Source: Halostella litorea (GTDB taxonomy: Archaea; Halobacteriota; Halobacteria; Halobacteriales; Natronoarchaeaceae). Taken from it: a stretch of 64,000 bases of DNA. The position numbers and the translations under genes are program-made. Below the pieces are notes generated by a model. That model made no database searches. It was not told where the DNA came from and was given only the letters and a program-made list of their open reading frames with translations. Position 1 is the first letter of the stretch. Each line of letters opens with the position of its first letter. The stretch spans positions 1-64,000 of the forward strand of contig NZ_SJER01000001.1 in assembly GCF_004785955.1 (NCBI RefSeq), given 5' to 3'. Positions 36,765 through 45,724 of the stretch are shown one piece after another.

Positions 36765-37532
36765 ATGGACGAGAGCGCCGCCGTCGAGTCGCTCGAACGC
36801 CTCGGCCTGACCGGCTACGAGGCCAAGGTGTTCATCGCGCTCCAGAAGCTCGGCGACGGCACCGCCCGCGACGTGGACCGGATCGCCGACGTGCCCCGGT
36901 CGCAGGTGTACAGCGCCGCGGAGAACTTAGAGGACCGCGGCCTCGTCGAGGTCCAGCAGTCGAACCCGATCCGGTACCGGCCGGTCAGCATCGAGGCGGC
37001 GCGCTCGACGCTCCGTGACCGGTTCGAGCGCGAGCAGGACCGGGCGTTCGAGTACGTCGAGGACGTTCGGGAACAGCACAGCGACGGCGACGAGGAGCAG
37101 GAGGACATCTGGACGGTCCGCGGGCAGGACCGGGTCACCGACCGGATCGTGGAACTGGTGGCCGACGCCGACGACCACGTCCTGTTCGGCGCGCCACACG
37201 TCGACCTGCTCCCCCCGAGGATCGCCGACGCGCTACGGCAGGCGGCCGACGACGGCCTGCGGGTGGCGGTCGTCAGCGACAACGAGGCGGTCCGCGACCG
37301 CTTCGCCGACGACGACGGGGTCGTCGCGACCGCGCCGCCGCCCGCCTTCCGGACCGACTCCAGCGCCGGGCGCGTGGTCCACGCCGACGACGACGCCGTG
37401 CTCATCTCCGTGCTCGGCGAGGAGTCGATCCCCGAGATCAACCGGGAGACGGCGTTCTGGAGCCGCGACACGAACTTCGCGTCGGTGCTCGTCCAGATCA
37501 TGCAGTCGAGCATCGGCCCGTTCGACGACTGA
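36765..37532 (+). CDS. TrmB-family transcriptional regulator
   Basis: This 255-residue protein has the TrmB winged helix: residues 1-75 include LERLGLTGYEAKVFIALQKL, DVPRSQVYSAAENLEDRGLVEV and RYRPVSIEAAR. A short coiled coil follows (FEREQDRAFEYVEDVREQ), then a phospholipase D-like effector domain (VTDRIVELVADADDHVLFG). Its ATG begins immediately after the TGA of the MMPL exporter with no gap, so the two are cotranscribed. It most likely senses a substrate of the exporter and controls the promoter near 32955. Confidence 0.88.
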   Translation: MDESAAVESLERLGLTGYEAKVFIALQKLGDGTARDVDRIADVPRSQVYSAAENLEDRGLVEVQQSNPIRYRPVSIEAARSTLRDRFEREQDRAFEYVEDVREQHSDGDEEQEDIWTVRGQDRVTDRIVELVADADDHVLFGAPHVDLLPPRIADALRQAADDGLRVAVVSDNEAVRDRFADDDGVVATAPPPAFRTDSSAGRVVHADDDAVLISVLGEESIPEINRETAFWSRDTNFASVLVQIMQSSIGPFDD

Positions 37533-37553
37533 CGACGCCGGCCGCGCGGCCGG

Positions 37554-38639
37554 TCACTCCAGCCGGTAGCGCAGCAGCGCCGCGATGCCCCCGAGGTTCG
37601 CAAGTTGGTCGCCCGGCGCGAAGTCGGAGGAGAAGACGGTCACGTCGCCGCCCTGTTGCTCGACGTTCGTGACTATCCCGTCGACGTCGACGTCCCACTC
37701 GCTTCCCTCCTCGTCCTCGCCGGTCGCGCCCCGCTCCTTGCGGAGTCGCTCGTCGAGGACGAGCAGCGTCTCGACCGCGCCGAAGTCCGCGGCCTTGGCG
37801 ACCTGCTCCGGGCCGTAGGCGGCCTTGGCCCCCTCGCCGATGCGGCGGGTGAGTTCGTCGATGAGTTCGGCCTCCTCGGCGATGCGGGTCTCCTCCTGGA
37901 CGTCCGCGACCGCGCCGCGCTTGAGCACCTCGTGGACGCCGCGGTCGCCGACGGCGCTCGTGTCGACCGTGGTGATCCGCTCGGCCAACTCGGGCGCTTC
38001 CTCCTCGACGAAATCGAGCAGGTCCTGCTTCGTGAAGCCCGGCCCCGCGAGGATGATCGCGTCCACGTCGAGCCGTTCGAGCGCGGCCGTCACCTCGCCG
38101 AACAGTTCGTCGCGGGAGCGGGCGTACTCGCCTTTCCCGGTCGTGCCGGTGAAGGAGCCGTACTCGTCGGTGCCGTACTGGGCGACGGTGTGGACGTGGG
38201 CCTCGCCCTCCTCGACCGTGGCGATGGCGACGTCCGGGGCGTCGGTCGCCTCGGCGGCCTCCTCCAGACGGTCTAGCTGGTCGGGCTTGAACCGCTTCTC
38301 GACGGTTATCTCGTCGCGCTCCTCGACGTTGAGCGTGTGGTGAAAGCCGAGTTGGTCCTCGCGGGAGGCGTCGACTATCTCGCCGCCGACCCGCAGGCGG
38401 TTGGCGAACTTCGCGAACTCGACGGTCTCCACGTCGATGGCGACGAACATGTGCTCGCGCTCGCCGCCGGTGTCGCGCATCTTGTCGTCGTCGCGCTGGA
38501 TGCGCCGCGTCGTGTCCCCCGAGACGCGGTCGCCGGGTTCGAGGACGTACTGGAGGTGCCAGAGGTCGTCCAGGCTCTCCGGGACGAGGGTGATCCGCTC
38601 GCGGCCCTCCTCGGCGCGCTCCCGGCTCTGTATCTTCAT
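37554..38639 (-). CDS. pelA: mRNA surveillance/ribosome rescue factor pelota
   Basis: Archaeal pelota (aPelota, eukaryotic Dom34) enters the A site of stalled ribosomes and, with aEF1A and ABCE1, splits them. The 361-residue protein has the Sm-like N-domain ([33 protein letters not shown]). The central domain contains [19 protein letters not shown]. The eL30-like C-domain contains [24 protein letters not shown]. It lacks the GGQ loop of release factors, as expected. It lies downstream of rqcH on the same strand, so two stalled-ribosome factors cluster here. Confidence 0.95.
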   Translation of the reverse strand: MKIQSRERAEEGRERITLVPESLDDLWHLQYVLEPGDRVSGDTTRRIQRDDDKMRDTGGEREHMFVAIDVETVEFAKFANRLRVGGEIVDASREDQLGFHHTLNVEERDEITVEKRFKPDQLDRLEEAAEATDAPDVAIATVEEGEAHVHTVAQYGTDEYGSFTGTTGKGEYARSRDELFGEVTAALERLDVDAIILAGPGFTKQDLLDFVEEEAPELAERITTVDTSAVGDRGVHEVLKRGAVADVQEETRIAEEAELIDELTRRIGEGAKAAYGPEQVAKAADFGAVETLLVLDERLRKERGATGEDEEGSEWDVDVDGIVTNVEQQGGDVTVFSSDFAPGDQLANLGGIAALLRYRLE

Positions 38640-38758
38640 ACCTCGGCCTGCGGCCTACCGGGATAAGTGCCCTGCCATTCACACCGATAGTCGCACCGGG
38701 TACCGGTGGTCGCCGTCCCCGGGTCGGCGCAGCCGGAACCGACGTGCGACAGCCGGTG

Positions 38759-39484
38759 TCACGTCGCCTCGCCGACGGCCCGACCGTACGCCAGGCCGAC
38801 GTACCGGACCGCGACGAGGTGGAGGTAGAACGCGGCGAAGACGGCGACGACGCCGCCCAGGTCGTAGCTCCACACCGCCCCGACGGTCAGCCCCCACGCG
38901 AGCACGGCCGCGACGAACGCGGCGACGAACGCCGCGAAGTACGCGCCGCTGGACAGCACCGCGGTGACCGAGCGCGGGTCGAGCGCGGCCCTGAGGCTCC
39001 CCCCGTCGGCCGCGCGGAGCACGGCGGCCGGGAACACGTAGCTCACGGTCAGCGCGAGCAGCAGCGTCGCCGTCGCGCCGACCAGCACCGCCGTCGAGGC
39101 GGCCGTGCCGGGGTCCGCGCCGAGTTCCGCGTCGGTCAGGCCCCGGATCGTCACCAGCAACACGGCCAGCGGGACGCCCAGATACGCCGCGGCGACCACC
39201 CACGCCCGCAGGCCGAGCGCGAGGAGTCGCCGCGGGTCGGCGAAGCCGGGCGGCCGGTCCGCGCCCCGCACCGTCTCGCGGCCGGCCCGCAACAGGTAGC
39301 CAAGCAGCGCGGTCGCCGGGACGGCAGCGAGCGCCGCGGCGACCAGCGCCGGCCACGTCGGGACCAGCCCGGACGCCACCCGGAGCAGGAGGAGCGTGAC
39401 GAGCCCGAGGATCCCGCCGACGGCGAAGGTGTCGGCCGTCCGGTCGCCGCGGAACGGGTACTTCAACGCGTCGCCGGCCATCAT
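38759..39484 (-). CDS. DUF4013 family membrane protein
   Basis: The 241-residue polytopic protein opens MMAGDALKYPFRGDRTADTF, the recognisable DUF4013 start. It then has about six hydrophobic helices, for example FAVGGILGLVTLLLLRVASG, PALVAAALAAVPATALLGYL, WVVAAAYLGVPLAVLLVTI and VLVGATATLLLALTVSYVF. The function is unknown. It sits between rqcH (19 bp upstream) and pelA (about 120 bp downstream) on the same strand, so it is probably transcribed with these ribosome-rescue genes. ATG codons at 39484 and 39481 are both possible. Confidence 0.8.
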   Translation of the reverse strand: MMAGDALKYPFRGDRTADTFAVGGILGLVTLLLLRVASGLVPTWPALVAAALAAVPATALLGYLLRAGRETVRGADRPPGFADPRRLLALGLRAWVVAAAYLGVPLAVLLVTIRGLTDAELGADPGTAASTAVLVGATATLLLALTVSYVFPAAVLRAADGGSLRAALDPRSVTAVLSSGAYFAAFVAAFVAAVLAWGLTVGAVWSYDLGGVVAVFAAFYLHLVAVRYVGLAYGRAVGEAT

Positions 39485-39503
39485 GGGCCACACACCCCCG
39501 GCA

Positions 39504-41603
39504 TCAGTCGTCCGCGATCCGGGAGCCCCCCGGCGGCAGGAAATGCTGGATCCGGTCGGGGCTGGCGACTTTGCGGACGAAGGAGGTGTCCGCGAACCGC
39601 TCGCGGAACTCGCGGTACAGTTTCTTCCCGACGTCGGCCTGGGCGTACTGCCCGGGTTCGACCTCGACCCACGTCTCGGCCTGCTCGCGGACGGCGTCTA
39701 TCGGCCCGCCGACGACCCGCGTCGACGGCTCGCAGGTGATGCCGACGGCGACGCCGACCGGCACGTCGCGGTAGTAGGTGCGGTCGCCGCGGATGGCGAA
39801 GCCGCCTTTCTCCAGGAACTCGCCGCTCTCGGGCGTCTTGCTCACCTGGTCGGGCGTCACCATGTAGGCGTCGCCGGCGAACCGGCCGTCCTTCCACACC
39901 GACGAGTACGAGACGGCGAACTGCGCGGCCTGCTCGCGGCTTCGCTCGGGGATGTCGACGTCCGTCCCCGACTCGCTTGGCCCCGTCGCCTTGATCACCG
40001 TGACGGGGCCGCCGTGGGCCTGCGCGTGGAAGAACAGGTCGCCAGGTTCGAGGTACTTCTTCACCAGTTCCTCGTTCTGGTCGGCGTCGCGCCCGCCGAT
40101 GACGAGGAAGCCGTCGCTCGTGTGGAACCAGCGGAACCGCTCGAACCACTGCTCGGAGCGCCGGACCGGGATCGACTGCCGGGAGAGCCAGTCGACGTCC
40201 TCCGGTTCCTCGTCGTCCTCTTCGTCCTCGTCCGCGTCGCCTTCCTCCCACTGTCGCTTGCGCTCGCGGACCGCTTCGAGGTCCTCGCGGGTGTCCTCGA
40301 TGGCCGCCAGCGCGCCCTCCTTTTTCTCCTCGATGCGCTTTGCCTCGGTGTAGAGGCGGTCGGCGTTGTGCTCGACGCCCTCGCTCGCGTCGAGTTCGAC
40401 CTCGGTGTCGTCGAGGCGGAGCGTCACCGTGCCCTCGTCGCCGTTGACACCGACGACCGCCTCGGCGGCCTCGATGCCGCGGTCCGCGCCCTCCTCGAAG
40501 CGCTCGGCGATTTCGGACCACGGCGTCTCGCGCTCGCGGGCCTCCCGTACCGTCGAGAGCACGTCGTCGACCAGCCCGTAGCGCTCGTACAGCAGTTCGG
40601 CCCGCTCGCGCTCCGCCTCGGCCCGCTGTTCGAATCCCTCGATGGCGCCCTCCTGTTGTTCGATGATCCGCTTGTGCTTCTCTATCTCGGCCTCGAAGTC
40701 CGGCGAGTCGTCGACCTCGGGGCTGTCGTCGTCGTCCGACCGGTCGAGTTCGTGGAAGTACTGGTCCAGGGCGGCGTTGAACGTGTCGAACGTCTCGGAC
40801 TCCAGATCCTCGTACTCGGACAGCGGGAACGGCGTCACGTCGACGTACCGGTCGTCCTCGACGTAGATCCGCGGGTCGAGGTCGGCGTTCGAGAGGTCCT
40901 CGCGGAGGCGCTCGACGGCCGCGAACAGCGCCTCGTACTGCTCGTCGGTCGCGTCGGCGATGTCGGTCGCCTTCTCGACGCCGGCCCGCGTACAGATCTC
41001 CTCGGCATAGAGGCCGCCGAAGTTGTGCTGGGTCGCCAACGTCCGCACGAGGTCCGTGTCGGACTCCTCCATCAGCGCGACGAACCCCTCGTAGTCCACC
41101 TCCAGCGGGTTCACCCGAGAGTCCGGGAACTCGTACTGCGACCCCGGCGCGACGGTGCGGGACTTCAGCCGCACGGTGTCCAGCGAGTCGATCACCTCGT
41201 CGTTCGGGTCCAGCACCCCGACGTTGCCCGGCCCGAACAGCTCGGCGACTATCGTCGTGTCCTCGTCGTCGCGCTCGAAGTGGAACTGGAGGATGCGGTC
41301 GAACTCGAACTGTTCGACGCCGGCGAAGTCGGCCCCCGAGAGCCGGTTGCGGAGCATCATCGCGAAGTTCGGCGGCCGCCCCGGCGCGTCCGGGACATGG
41401 TCCGGGTCGGCGACGTAGGCGCGTTTCACGTCGCCGACCTCCACGATCAGCTCGACCCGGCCGCGGTCGAAGTCACGCAGCTTGAGCCGCAGGAAGTCGT
41501 CGCCGTAGAGGTAGGCCTTGTCGACCTTCGCTCCCTCGAACCCGCCGAGTTCGCCGACGAGCGCCGCGAGGTCGACGCTCGTCAGTTCCCGCTTTGCGTC
41601 CAT
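39504..41603 (-). CDS. rqcH: ribosome quality control protein RqcH (NFACT/Rqc2/NEMF)
   Basis: RqcH binds 50S subunits that carry a stranded peptidyl-tRNA and, in bacteria, adds C-terminal alanine tails. The 699-residue protein shows NFACT-N (MDAKRELTSVDLAALVGEL), with the Asp102-Arg103 pair in EFDRILQF matching the tRNA-contacting DR motif. HhH elements follow, then a long coiled coil (about residues 330-400 and 460-520). The NFACT-R domain contains RWFHTSDGFLVIGGRDADQN and ATGPSESGTDVDIPERS. An acidic insertion (EEGDADEDEEDDEEPEDVDW) is halophile-typical. The ATG at 41603 fits the family. pelA lies downstream. Confidence 0.93.
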   Translation of the reverse strand: MDAKRELTSVDLAALVGELGGFEGAKVDKAYLYGDDFLRLKLRDFDRGRVELIVEVGDVKRAYVADPDHVPDAPGRPPNFAMMLRNRLSGADFAGVEQFEFDRILQFHFERDDEDTTIVAELFGPGNVGVLDPNDEVIDSLDTVRLKSRTVAPGSQYEFPDSRVNPLEVDYEGFVALMEESDTDLVRTLATQHNFGGLYAEEICTRAGVEKATDIADATDEQYEALFAAVERLREDLSNADLDPRIYVEDDRYVDVTPFPLSEYEDLESETFDTFNAALDQYFHELDRSDDDDSPEVDDSPDFEAEIEKHKRIIEQQEGAIEGFEQRAEAERERAELLYERYGLVDDVLSTVREARERETPWSEIAERFEEGADRGIEAAEAVVGVNGDEGTVTLRLDDTEVELDASEGVEHNADRLYTEAKRIEEKKEGALAAIEDTREDLEAVRERKRQWEEGDADEDEEDDEEPEDVDWLSRQSIPVRRSEQWFERFRWFHTSDGFLVIGGRDADQNEELVKKYLEPGDLFFHAQAHGGPVTVIKATGPSESGTDVDIPERSREQAAQFAVSYSSVWKDGRFAGDAYMVTPDQVSKTPESGEFLEKGGFAIRGDRTYYRDVPVGVAVGITCEPSTRVVGGPIDAVREQAETWVEVEPGQYAQADVGKKLYREFRERFADTSFVRKVASPDRIQHFLPPGGSRIADD

Positions 41604-41838
41604 ACCCGAACGGTCTGGTTGCCCGGGCAAAGACGTGTCGCTCCGGAACGGGACCGTACGCCCGGCACTCGCCCGGATCCCCGCCGACCGACGCGCCGTG
41701 TGGCGGTCCGCTGCCGGCGTCCGACGTTTTTTCCCGTCCTCGGTACCGGTCACAAATATTATCCGTGTTCGAGCCCAAGTCCGAGGCATATCGGAGTCTC
41801 CCGAGAGCGGATGCTCCGCGCTTCGGTGTGACCACAGA

Positions 41839-42153
41839 ATGAGCGACACGAATCAGACGGACACGACGGCCGACCCCCGTCCGTACAGCGTCGTCCACGA
41901 CTGGGACGCCGACGACTCGCTGGCCGCGACGGTCGTCTCAGCCGTCGCTGCCGTCCGCAACGTCGAGCCGACGGCGGTCGAACCGCTGAACGAGACGGTC
42001 GACCCGGACGCGCTCAACGCTATCTTCGACGACAGGCACAACGGCGGCGACCGGTCGGGGCCGACGCTGTCGTTCCGGCTCAACGGCTGTGACGTGACGG
42101 TCCACGCGGACGGCCGCGTCGTCGTCAAGCCCCCGGAGGAGACCGACCTGTAA
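41839..42153 (+). CDS. HalOD1 output-domain protein
   Basis: This is a 104-residue stand-alone HalOD1 domain, a haloarchaeal module thought to act as a signalling output. It begins MSDTNQTDTTADPRPYSVVH and contains DDSLAATVVSAVAAVRNVEP, a LNETVDPDALNAIF element and the ending TLSFRLNGCDVTVHADGRVV. There is no sensor or receiver fused to it. It is divergent from rqcH, and the 235-bp gap contains the promoters of both. Confidence 0.85.
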   Translation: MSDTNQTDTTADPRPYSVVHDWDADDSLAATVVSAVAAVRNVEPTAVEPLNETVDPDALNAIFDDRHNGGDRSGPTLSFRLNGCDVTVHADGRVVVKPPEETDL

Positions 42154-42202
42154 CCTCGGCCGGCGACCGTCCAGCGCCCCGGCAGGTCGCTCGCGCCCGG
42201 TG

Positions 42203-43855
42203 TTACAGCCGCTTGCTCACGTACGGCCCGTCCTGGTAGTACCCCAGCTTCTCCCGGTAGTACTCCCGCGCGCCGATGCCGCTGATAACGCTCAGCTTCC
42301 CGTAGCCCACGTCGGCAGCCAGGTCCTCGGCCTTCCGGAGGAGCTTCCGCCCGTACCCCTTGTGCTGCCAGTCGTGTGACTCGTCCCCCACTTCGACCAT
42401 CGGGCCGTACACGTGGAGTTCGCGGACCAGCGCGGCGTCGCGCAGTTCGTCGCGCCGCGGGTCGCCCGGGAACCGGAGGCGGCAGAAGCCGACCAGCAGG
42501 TCGTTGTCCGGGTCCTCGTAGCTGATGAACAGCTCCGTGCCGCCCGCGGCCTCGTACTCCATGACGTCGAGTTCGACGGTTTCGGGCACCTCGTCGTTCA
42601 TCCCCACCTCGCGACAGCGGATGCAGTCGCAGGTCCAGCCGTGCTCGGCCATCCGCTGTCGGGCCAGTTGGCGGAGGTTCGACTTCCAGACGCCCGCGTC
42701 GATGAAGTCCGCGGGGATGTCCCGCTGGACGCGCTGGAGGCGGGTGTACTTGGGGATCATCGACTTGATCTCGGCGACGAGTTCGGCGGCCTCCTCGTTG
42801 CCGAGCGGGTCGTACTCGTCGTCGTGCCACATGTCGTACGTGCGGGTGCCACGGACGACGAGCGTCGGGTAGATCTTCAGGTAGTCCGGCCGCCACTTCT
42901 CGTCCTCGAACAGGCGGCGGAAGTCCTCCAAGCACATCTCCTTGGTCATGCCCGGCTGGCCCGGCATCATGTGGAAGCCGACCTTGAACGCGGCGTCGCG
43001 CAGGCGGCGGTTGGCGTCGATGGAGGCCTGCGCGCCGTGGCCGCGGTGCATCTCGCGGTTGATCCGCTCGAACGTCGTCTGGACGCCGACTTCCACCTTC
43101 GTCCCGCCGAGGCGGAGCATCCGGTTTATCTGCTCCTGGTCGCACCAGTCGGGTTTGGTCTCGAACGTCGTCCCGATGTTGCGCACGTCGGCCGTCTCGT
43201 TGCGGGCGATCACGTCCTCGACGTACTCGAAGTCGTACTCCTCGGGGTCCTGCGCGAAGCTCTCGCCCTCCGCGGGCTCGGGCTGCTTGTCGACGTCGAA
43301 CTCGTTCAGCGCCTGCAGCGCGCGCTTGACGAACCACTCCTGGTAGTCGTGCGAGCGGGCGGTCATCGTCCCGCCCATCAGGATGAGTTCGACCTTGTCG
43401 ACGGGGTGGCCGATCTCCCGGAGCTGTTCGAGGCGGAGCCGCACCTGCCCGTACGGGTCGTAGTCGTTCTGGACGCCGCGGGCGGCGGCGGGCTCGTGGC
43501 CCGTGTAGCTCTGGGAACTGGAGAACTCCGAGGACGGGCCGCCCGGACAGTAGAGGCACTTGCCGTGCGGGCAGTTGTGCGGGCTGGTCATGATGGCGAC
43601 GGGCGAGACGCCCGACGCGGTCCGGACCGGCTTGCGCCGGAGCACCGCCTCCAGCTCCTCGCGGCGCTCCTGTGGGGCGTAGTCCAGTATCTCGGAGTTC
43701 TTGGGGACCTTCGGCGACGAGTGCTCCGAGCACACCTCCAGTTTCGCCGACTCGACGTCGTCGCGCTCCAGGTCGCCCGCGAGGATGCGGTCGACCAGTT
43801 CCTCGCAGACCCGCTCGAACGCCTCGGACTCCGTGGCGTCCGTCTCGGTACTCAT
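42203..43855 (-). CDS. elp3: archaeal Elp3, tRNA U34 carboxymethyl-modification enzyme
   Basis: Elp3 builds the cm5U34 group on tRNAs using a radical SAM domain and acetyl-CoA. The 550-residue protein has the 4Fe-4S motif Cys95-X4-Cys100-X2-Cys103 (NCPHGKCLYCPGG). The SAM barrel includes VGVQTTFERINREMHRGH, and there is a zinc region around CDCIRCREVG. A C-terminal GNAT domain carries DWQHKGYGRKLLRKAEDLA and ISGIGAREYYREKLGY. No other elongator subunits occur in archaea, so it acts alone. The ATG at 43855 (MSTETDATESEAFERV) was chosen over the upstream extension, which lacks homology. Confidence 0.94.
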   Translation of the reverse strand: MSTETDATESEAFERVCEELVDRILAGDLERDDVESAKLEVCSEHSSPKVPKNSEILDYAPQERREELEAVLRRKPVRTASGVSPVAIMTSPHNCPHGKCLYCPGGPSSEFSSSQSYTGHEPAAARGVQNDYDPYGQVRLRLEQLREIGHPVDKVELILMGGTMTARSHDYQEWFVKRALQALNEFDVDKQPEPAEGESFAQDPEEYDFEYVEDVIARNETADVRNIGTTFETKPDWCDQEQINRMLRLGGTKVEVGVQTTFERINREMHRGHGAQASIDANRRLRDAAFKVGFHMMPGQPGMTKEMCLEDFRRLFEDEKWRPDYLKIYPTLVVRGTRTYDMWHDDEYDPLGNEEAAELVAEIKSMIPKYTRLQRVQRDIPADFIDAGVWKSNLRQLARQRMAEHGWTCDCIRCREVGMNDEVPETVELDVMEYEAAGGTELFISYEDPDNDLLVGFCRLRFPGDPRRDELRDAALVRELHVYGPMVEVGDESHDWQHKGYGRKLLRKAEDLAADVGYGKLSVISGIGAREYYREKLGYYQDGPYVSKRL

Positions 43856-44006
43856 TGGAACCAGTTCGCGCCGTCTCGGGGTTAAGCGTGTCGCTCGGCG
43901 GTGCGTGCCCCGGCGCGGGGCTCCCACCCCCTCGGCCGGAACATACTATACACCCACGACTAACGTCCTAGCAGATGACCAAACGGAGTCGGGGGTGTGC
44001 GCCGTG

Positions 44007-45719
44007 GTGACGTCCGTCCCCTGGCCGGCGGCCGGATCGTTCGTCGCCGGTGCGGGCACGGCCGCCCTCATCGCGTACATCGTCCGACACCGGGGGAAGC
44101 CGGGGGTGAGCTGGTTCCTCGCGGCGCTGTGCGTCCAGGCGCTGTGGGCGTTTACCCACACCGTCGCCCTGCTGACGTTCGACCCCGGGGTTCGGCTGGC
44201 GCTGGAGACGGTTATCTGGGGCTGTGTGGGCTGGCTCGGGTTCCTGTTTTTCACGTTCTCCCTCGACTACACCGGCCGCGGCGGGATCGTCCGCTCCCGG
44301 TGGTTCGCGCTGCTGGCCGCGGTCCCCGTCGCGAGCACCGCGCTCGTCGCGACGAACGGCGCACACAGGCTGGTGTGGGCCGACTTCCGAGTCGTGCCGG
44401 TGCTCGGCGTCGCGGCCGTGGACTACTCGTTCGGCCCCGCCGCGTACGCCATCGTCGTCTACGGCCTCGCCTTCGCCGCCGTCGGCGTGCTTCTGCTGGT
44501 CGAGACGGTCCTCAGCTACGGCCCGCTGTACCGTGGCGAGGCCGTCGCGGTCGCCCTGAGCGCCGTTCCGATCGCGGCGGCCGTCGTCGCCTGGACGTTC
44601 GACGTCGGCCCGTGGCGGCCGCTGAACCTGACCCCCTTCGGCTTCCTGCCGCACCTCCTGCTCGACGCCTACGCGTTCGTCGGCACCAACATGTTCGAGA
44701 CGAACCCGGCGACCCGCCGCGCGGCGGCCGAGGACTCCATGGAGGGACTCGGCAACCCCGTCGTCGTCCTCGACCCCCGGGACCGCGTCGTCGACGCCAA
44801 CGGCGCGGCCCGGGACCTGTTCGACGTCGGGAGCCGGGCGTATCTGGAGGAGCCGGTGTCGGCGGTCGTCGGCGACGGGTTCGACCCCGCGACCGACGAT
44901 CACGTCACCGCGGTCGACCGCGGCCGCCGCCGCGAGTTCGCCGTCTCGGCGTCGTCGCTGACGGACCCGACGAGGACCGACGTCGGCCGCACGCTCGTCT
45001 TCCAGGACATCACGGACGAGCGGCGGCGCGAGCAGCGCCTCGAAGTGCTCAACCGCGTGCTCCGGCACAACCTCCGCAACGAGATGACGACGATAGCCGG
45101 GTACGCCTCGATGATCGAGGCCGAGACGGACGAGGAGCGCCTCGGCGACGGGGCGGAGATCATCGCCGAGCGGAGCGACGAACTGGTCCGGATCGGCGAG
45201 CGCGCCCGCGAGTTCGAGCAGGCCGTCGAGGGCGAACCGGCGGACGTCCGGGTCGAGGTCGACGCCTTGCTGGAGCGCGTCGCGGGTGACCTCGACGACG
45301 CGTTCGGCGTCGGCCGCGTCACGGTCGCGGCGACGGAGGCCGAACTCCACACCGACCCGACGCTGCTGGAACTGGTCGTCGAGAACCTCGCGTCGGAGCT
45401 GCTGGAGCGGGGCGACGGGACGGCGGTGCGGATCGACGCGGAGTCGACCGGGGACGGGGTGACGCTCTCCGTCACCGCCGACGGGGGCGGCCTGCCGGCA
45501 CAGGAGGTCGCCACCCTCCGCGCCGACGGCGAGCGGCCGCTCCAGCACGGGCAGGGGATCGGCCTGTGGATCGCCCGGTGGAGCGTCGACGCCCTCGGCG
45601 GCGACATAGCGTTCGACGACGGGACCGACGGCGAGGTCAGGGTCCGGATCCCCGACGCCGCGGCGGCCGCTGGCGGGGAGGCGGCCCGGAACGACGCCGA
45701 AACGGAGAACGAAGAGTAG
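44007..45719 (+). CDS. sensor histidine kinase with seven-helix N-terminus and PAS domain
   Basis: The product (570 residues) is a membrane sensor. Residues 1-230 form the haloarchaeal HisKA 7TM module (GSFVAGAGTAALIAYIVRH, ETVIWGCVGWLGFLFFTFS and five more helices). A PAS domain follows (SMEGLGNPVVVLDPRDRVVD), then an H-box VLNRVLRHNLRNEMTTI with the phosphorylatable His. The HATPase has a compact N-box (LLELVVENLASELLERG) and GQGIGLWIARW. The HATPase N-box lacks the usual N-A-I-K, so it is somewhat divergent. The start is a GTG; 43995, 44004 and 44007 are all in frame. No response regulator gene is adjacent. Confidence 0.85.
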   Translation: MTSVPWPAAGSFVAGAGTAALIAYIVRHRGKPGVSWFLAALCVQALWAFTHTVALLTFDPGVRLALETVIWGCVGWLGFLFFTFSLDYTGRGGIVRSRWFALLAAVPVASTALVATNGAHRLVWADFRVVPVLGVAAVDYSFGPAAYAIVVYGLAFAAVGVLLLVETVLSYGPLYRGEAVAVALSAVPIAAAVVAWTFDVGPWRPLNLTPFGFLPHLLLDAYAFVGTNMFETNPATRRAAAEDSMEGLGNPVVVLDPRDRVVDANGAARDLFDVGSRAYLEEPVSAVVGDGFDPATDDHVTAVDRGRRREFAVSASSLTDPTRTDVGRTLVFQDITDERRREQRLEVLNRVLRHNLRNEMTTIAGYASMIEAETDEERLGDGAEIIAERSDELVRIGERAREFEQAVEGEPADVRVEVDALLERVAGDLDDAFGVGRVTVAATEAELHTDPTLLELVVENLASELLERGDGTAVRIDAESTGDGVTLSVTADGGGLPAQEVATLRADGERPLQHGQGIGLWIARWSVDALGGDIAFDDGTDGEVRVRIPDAAAAAGGEAARNDAETENEE

Positions 45720-45724
45720 GCGGC

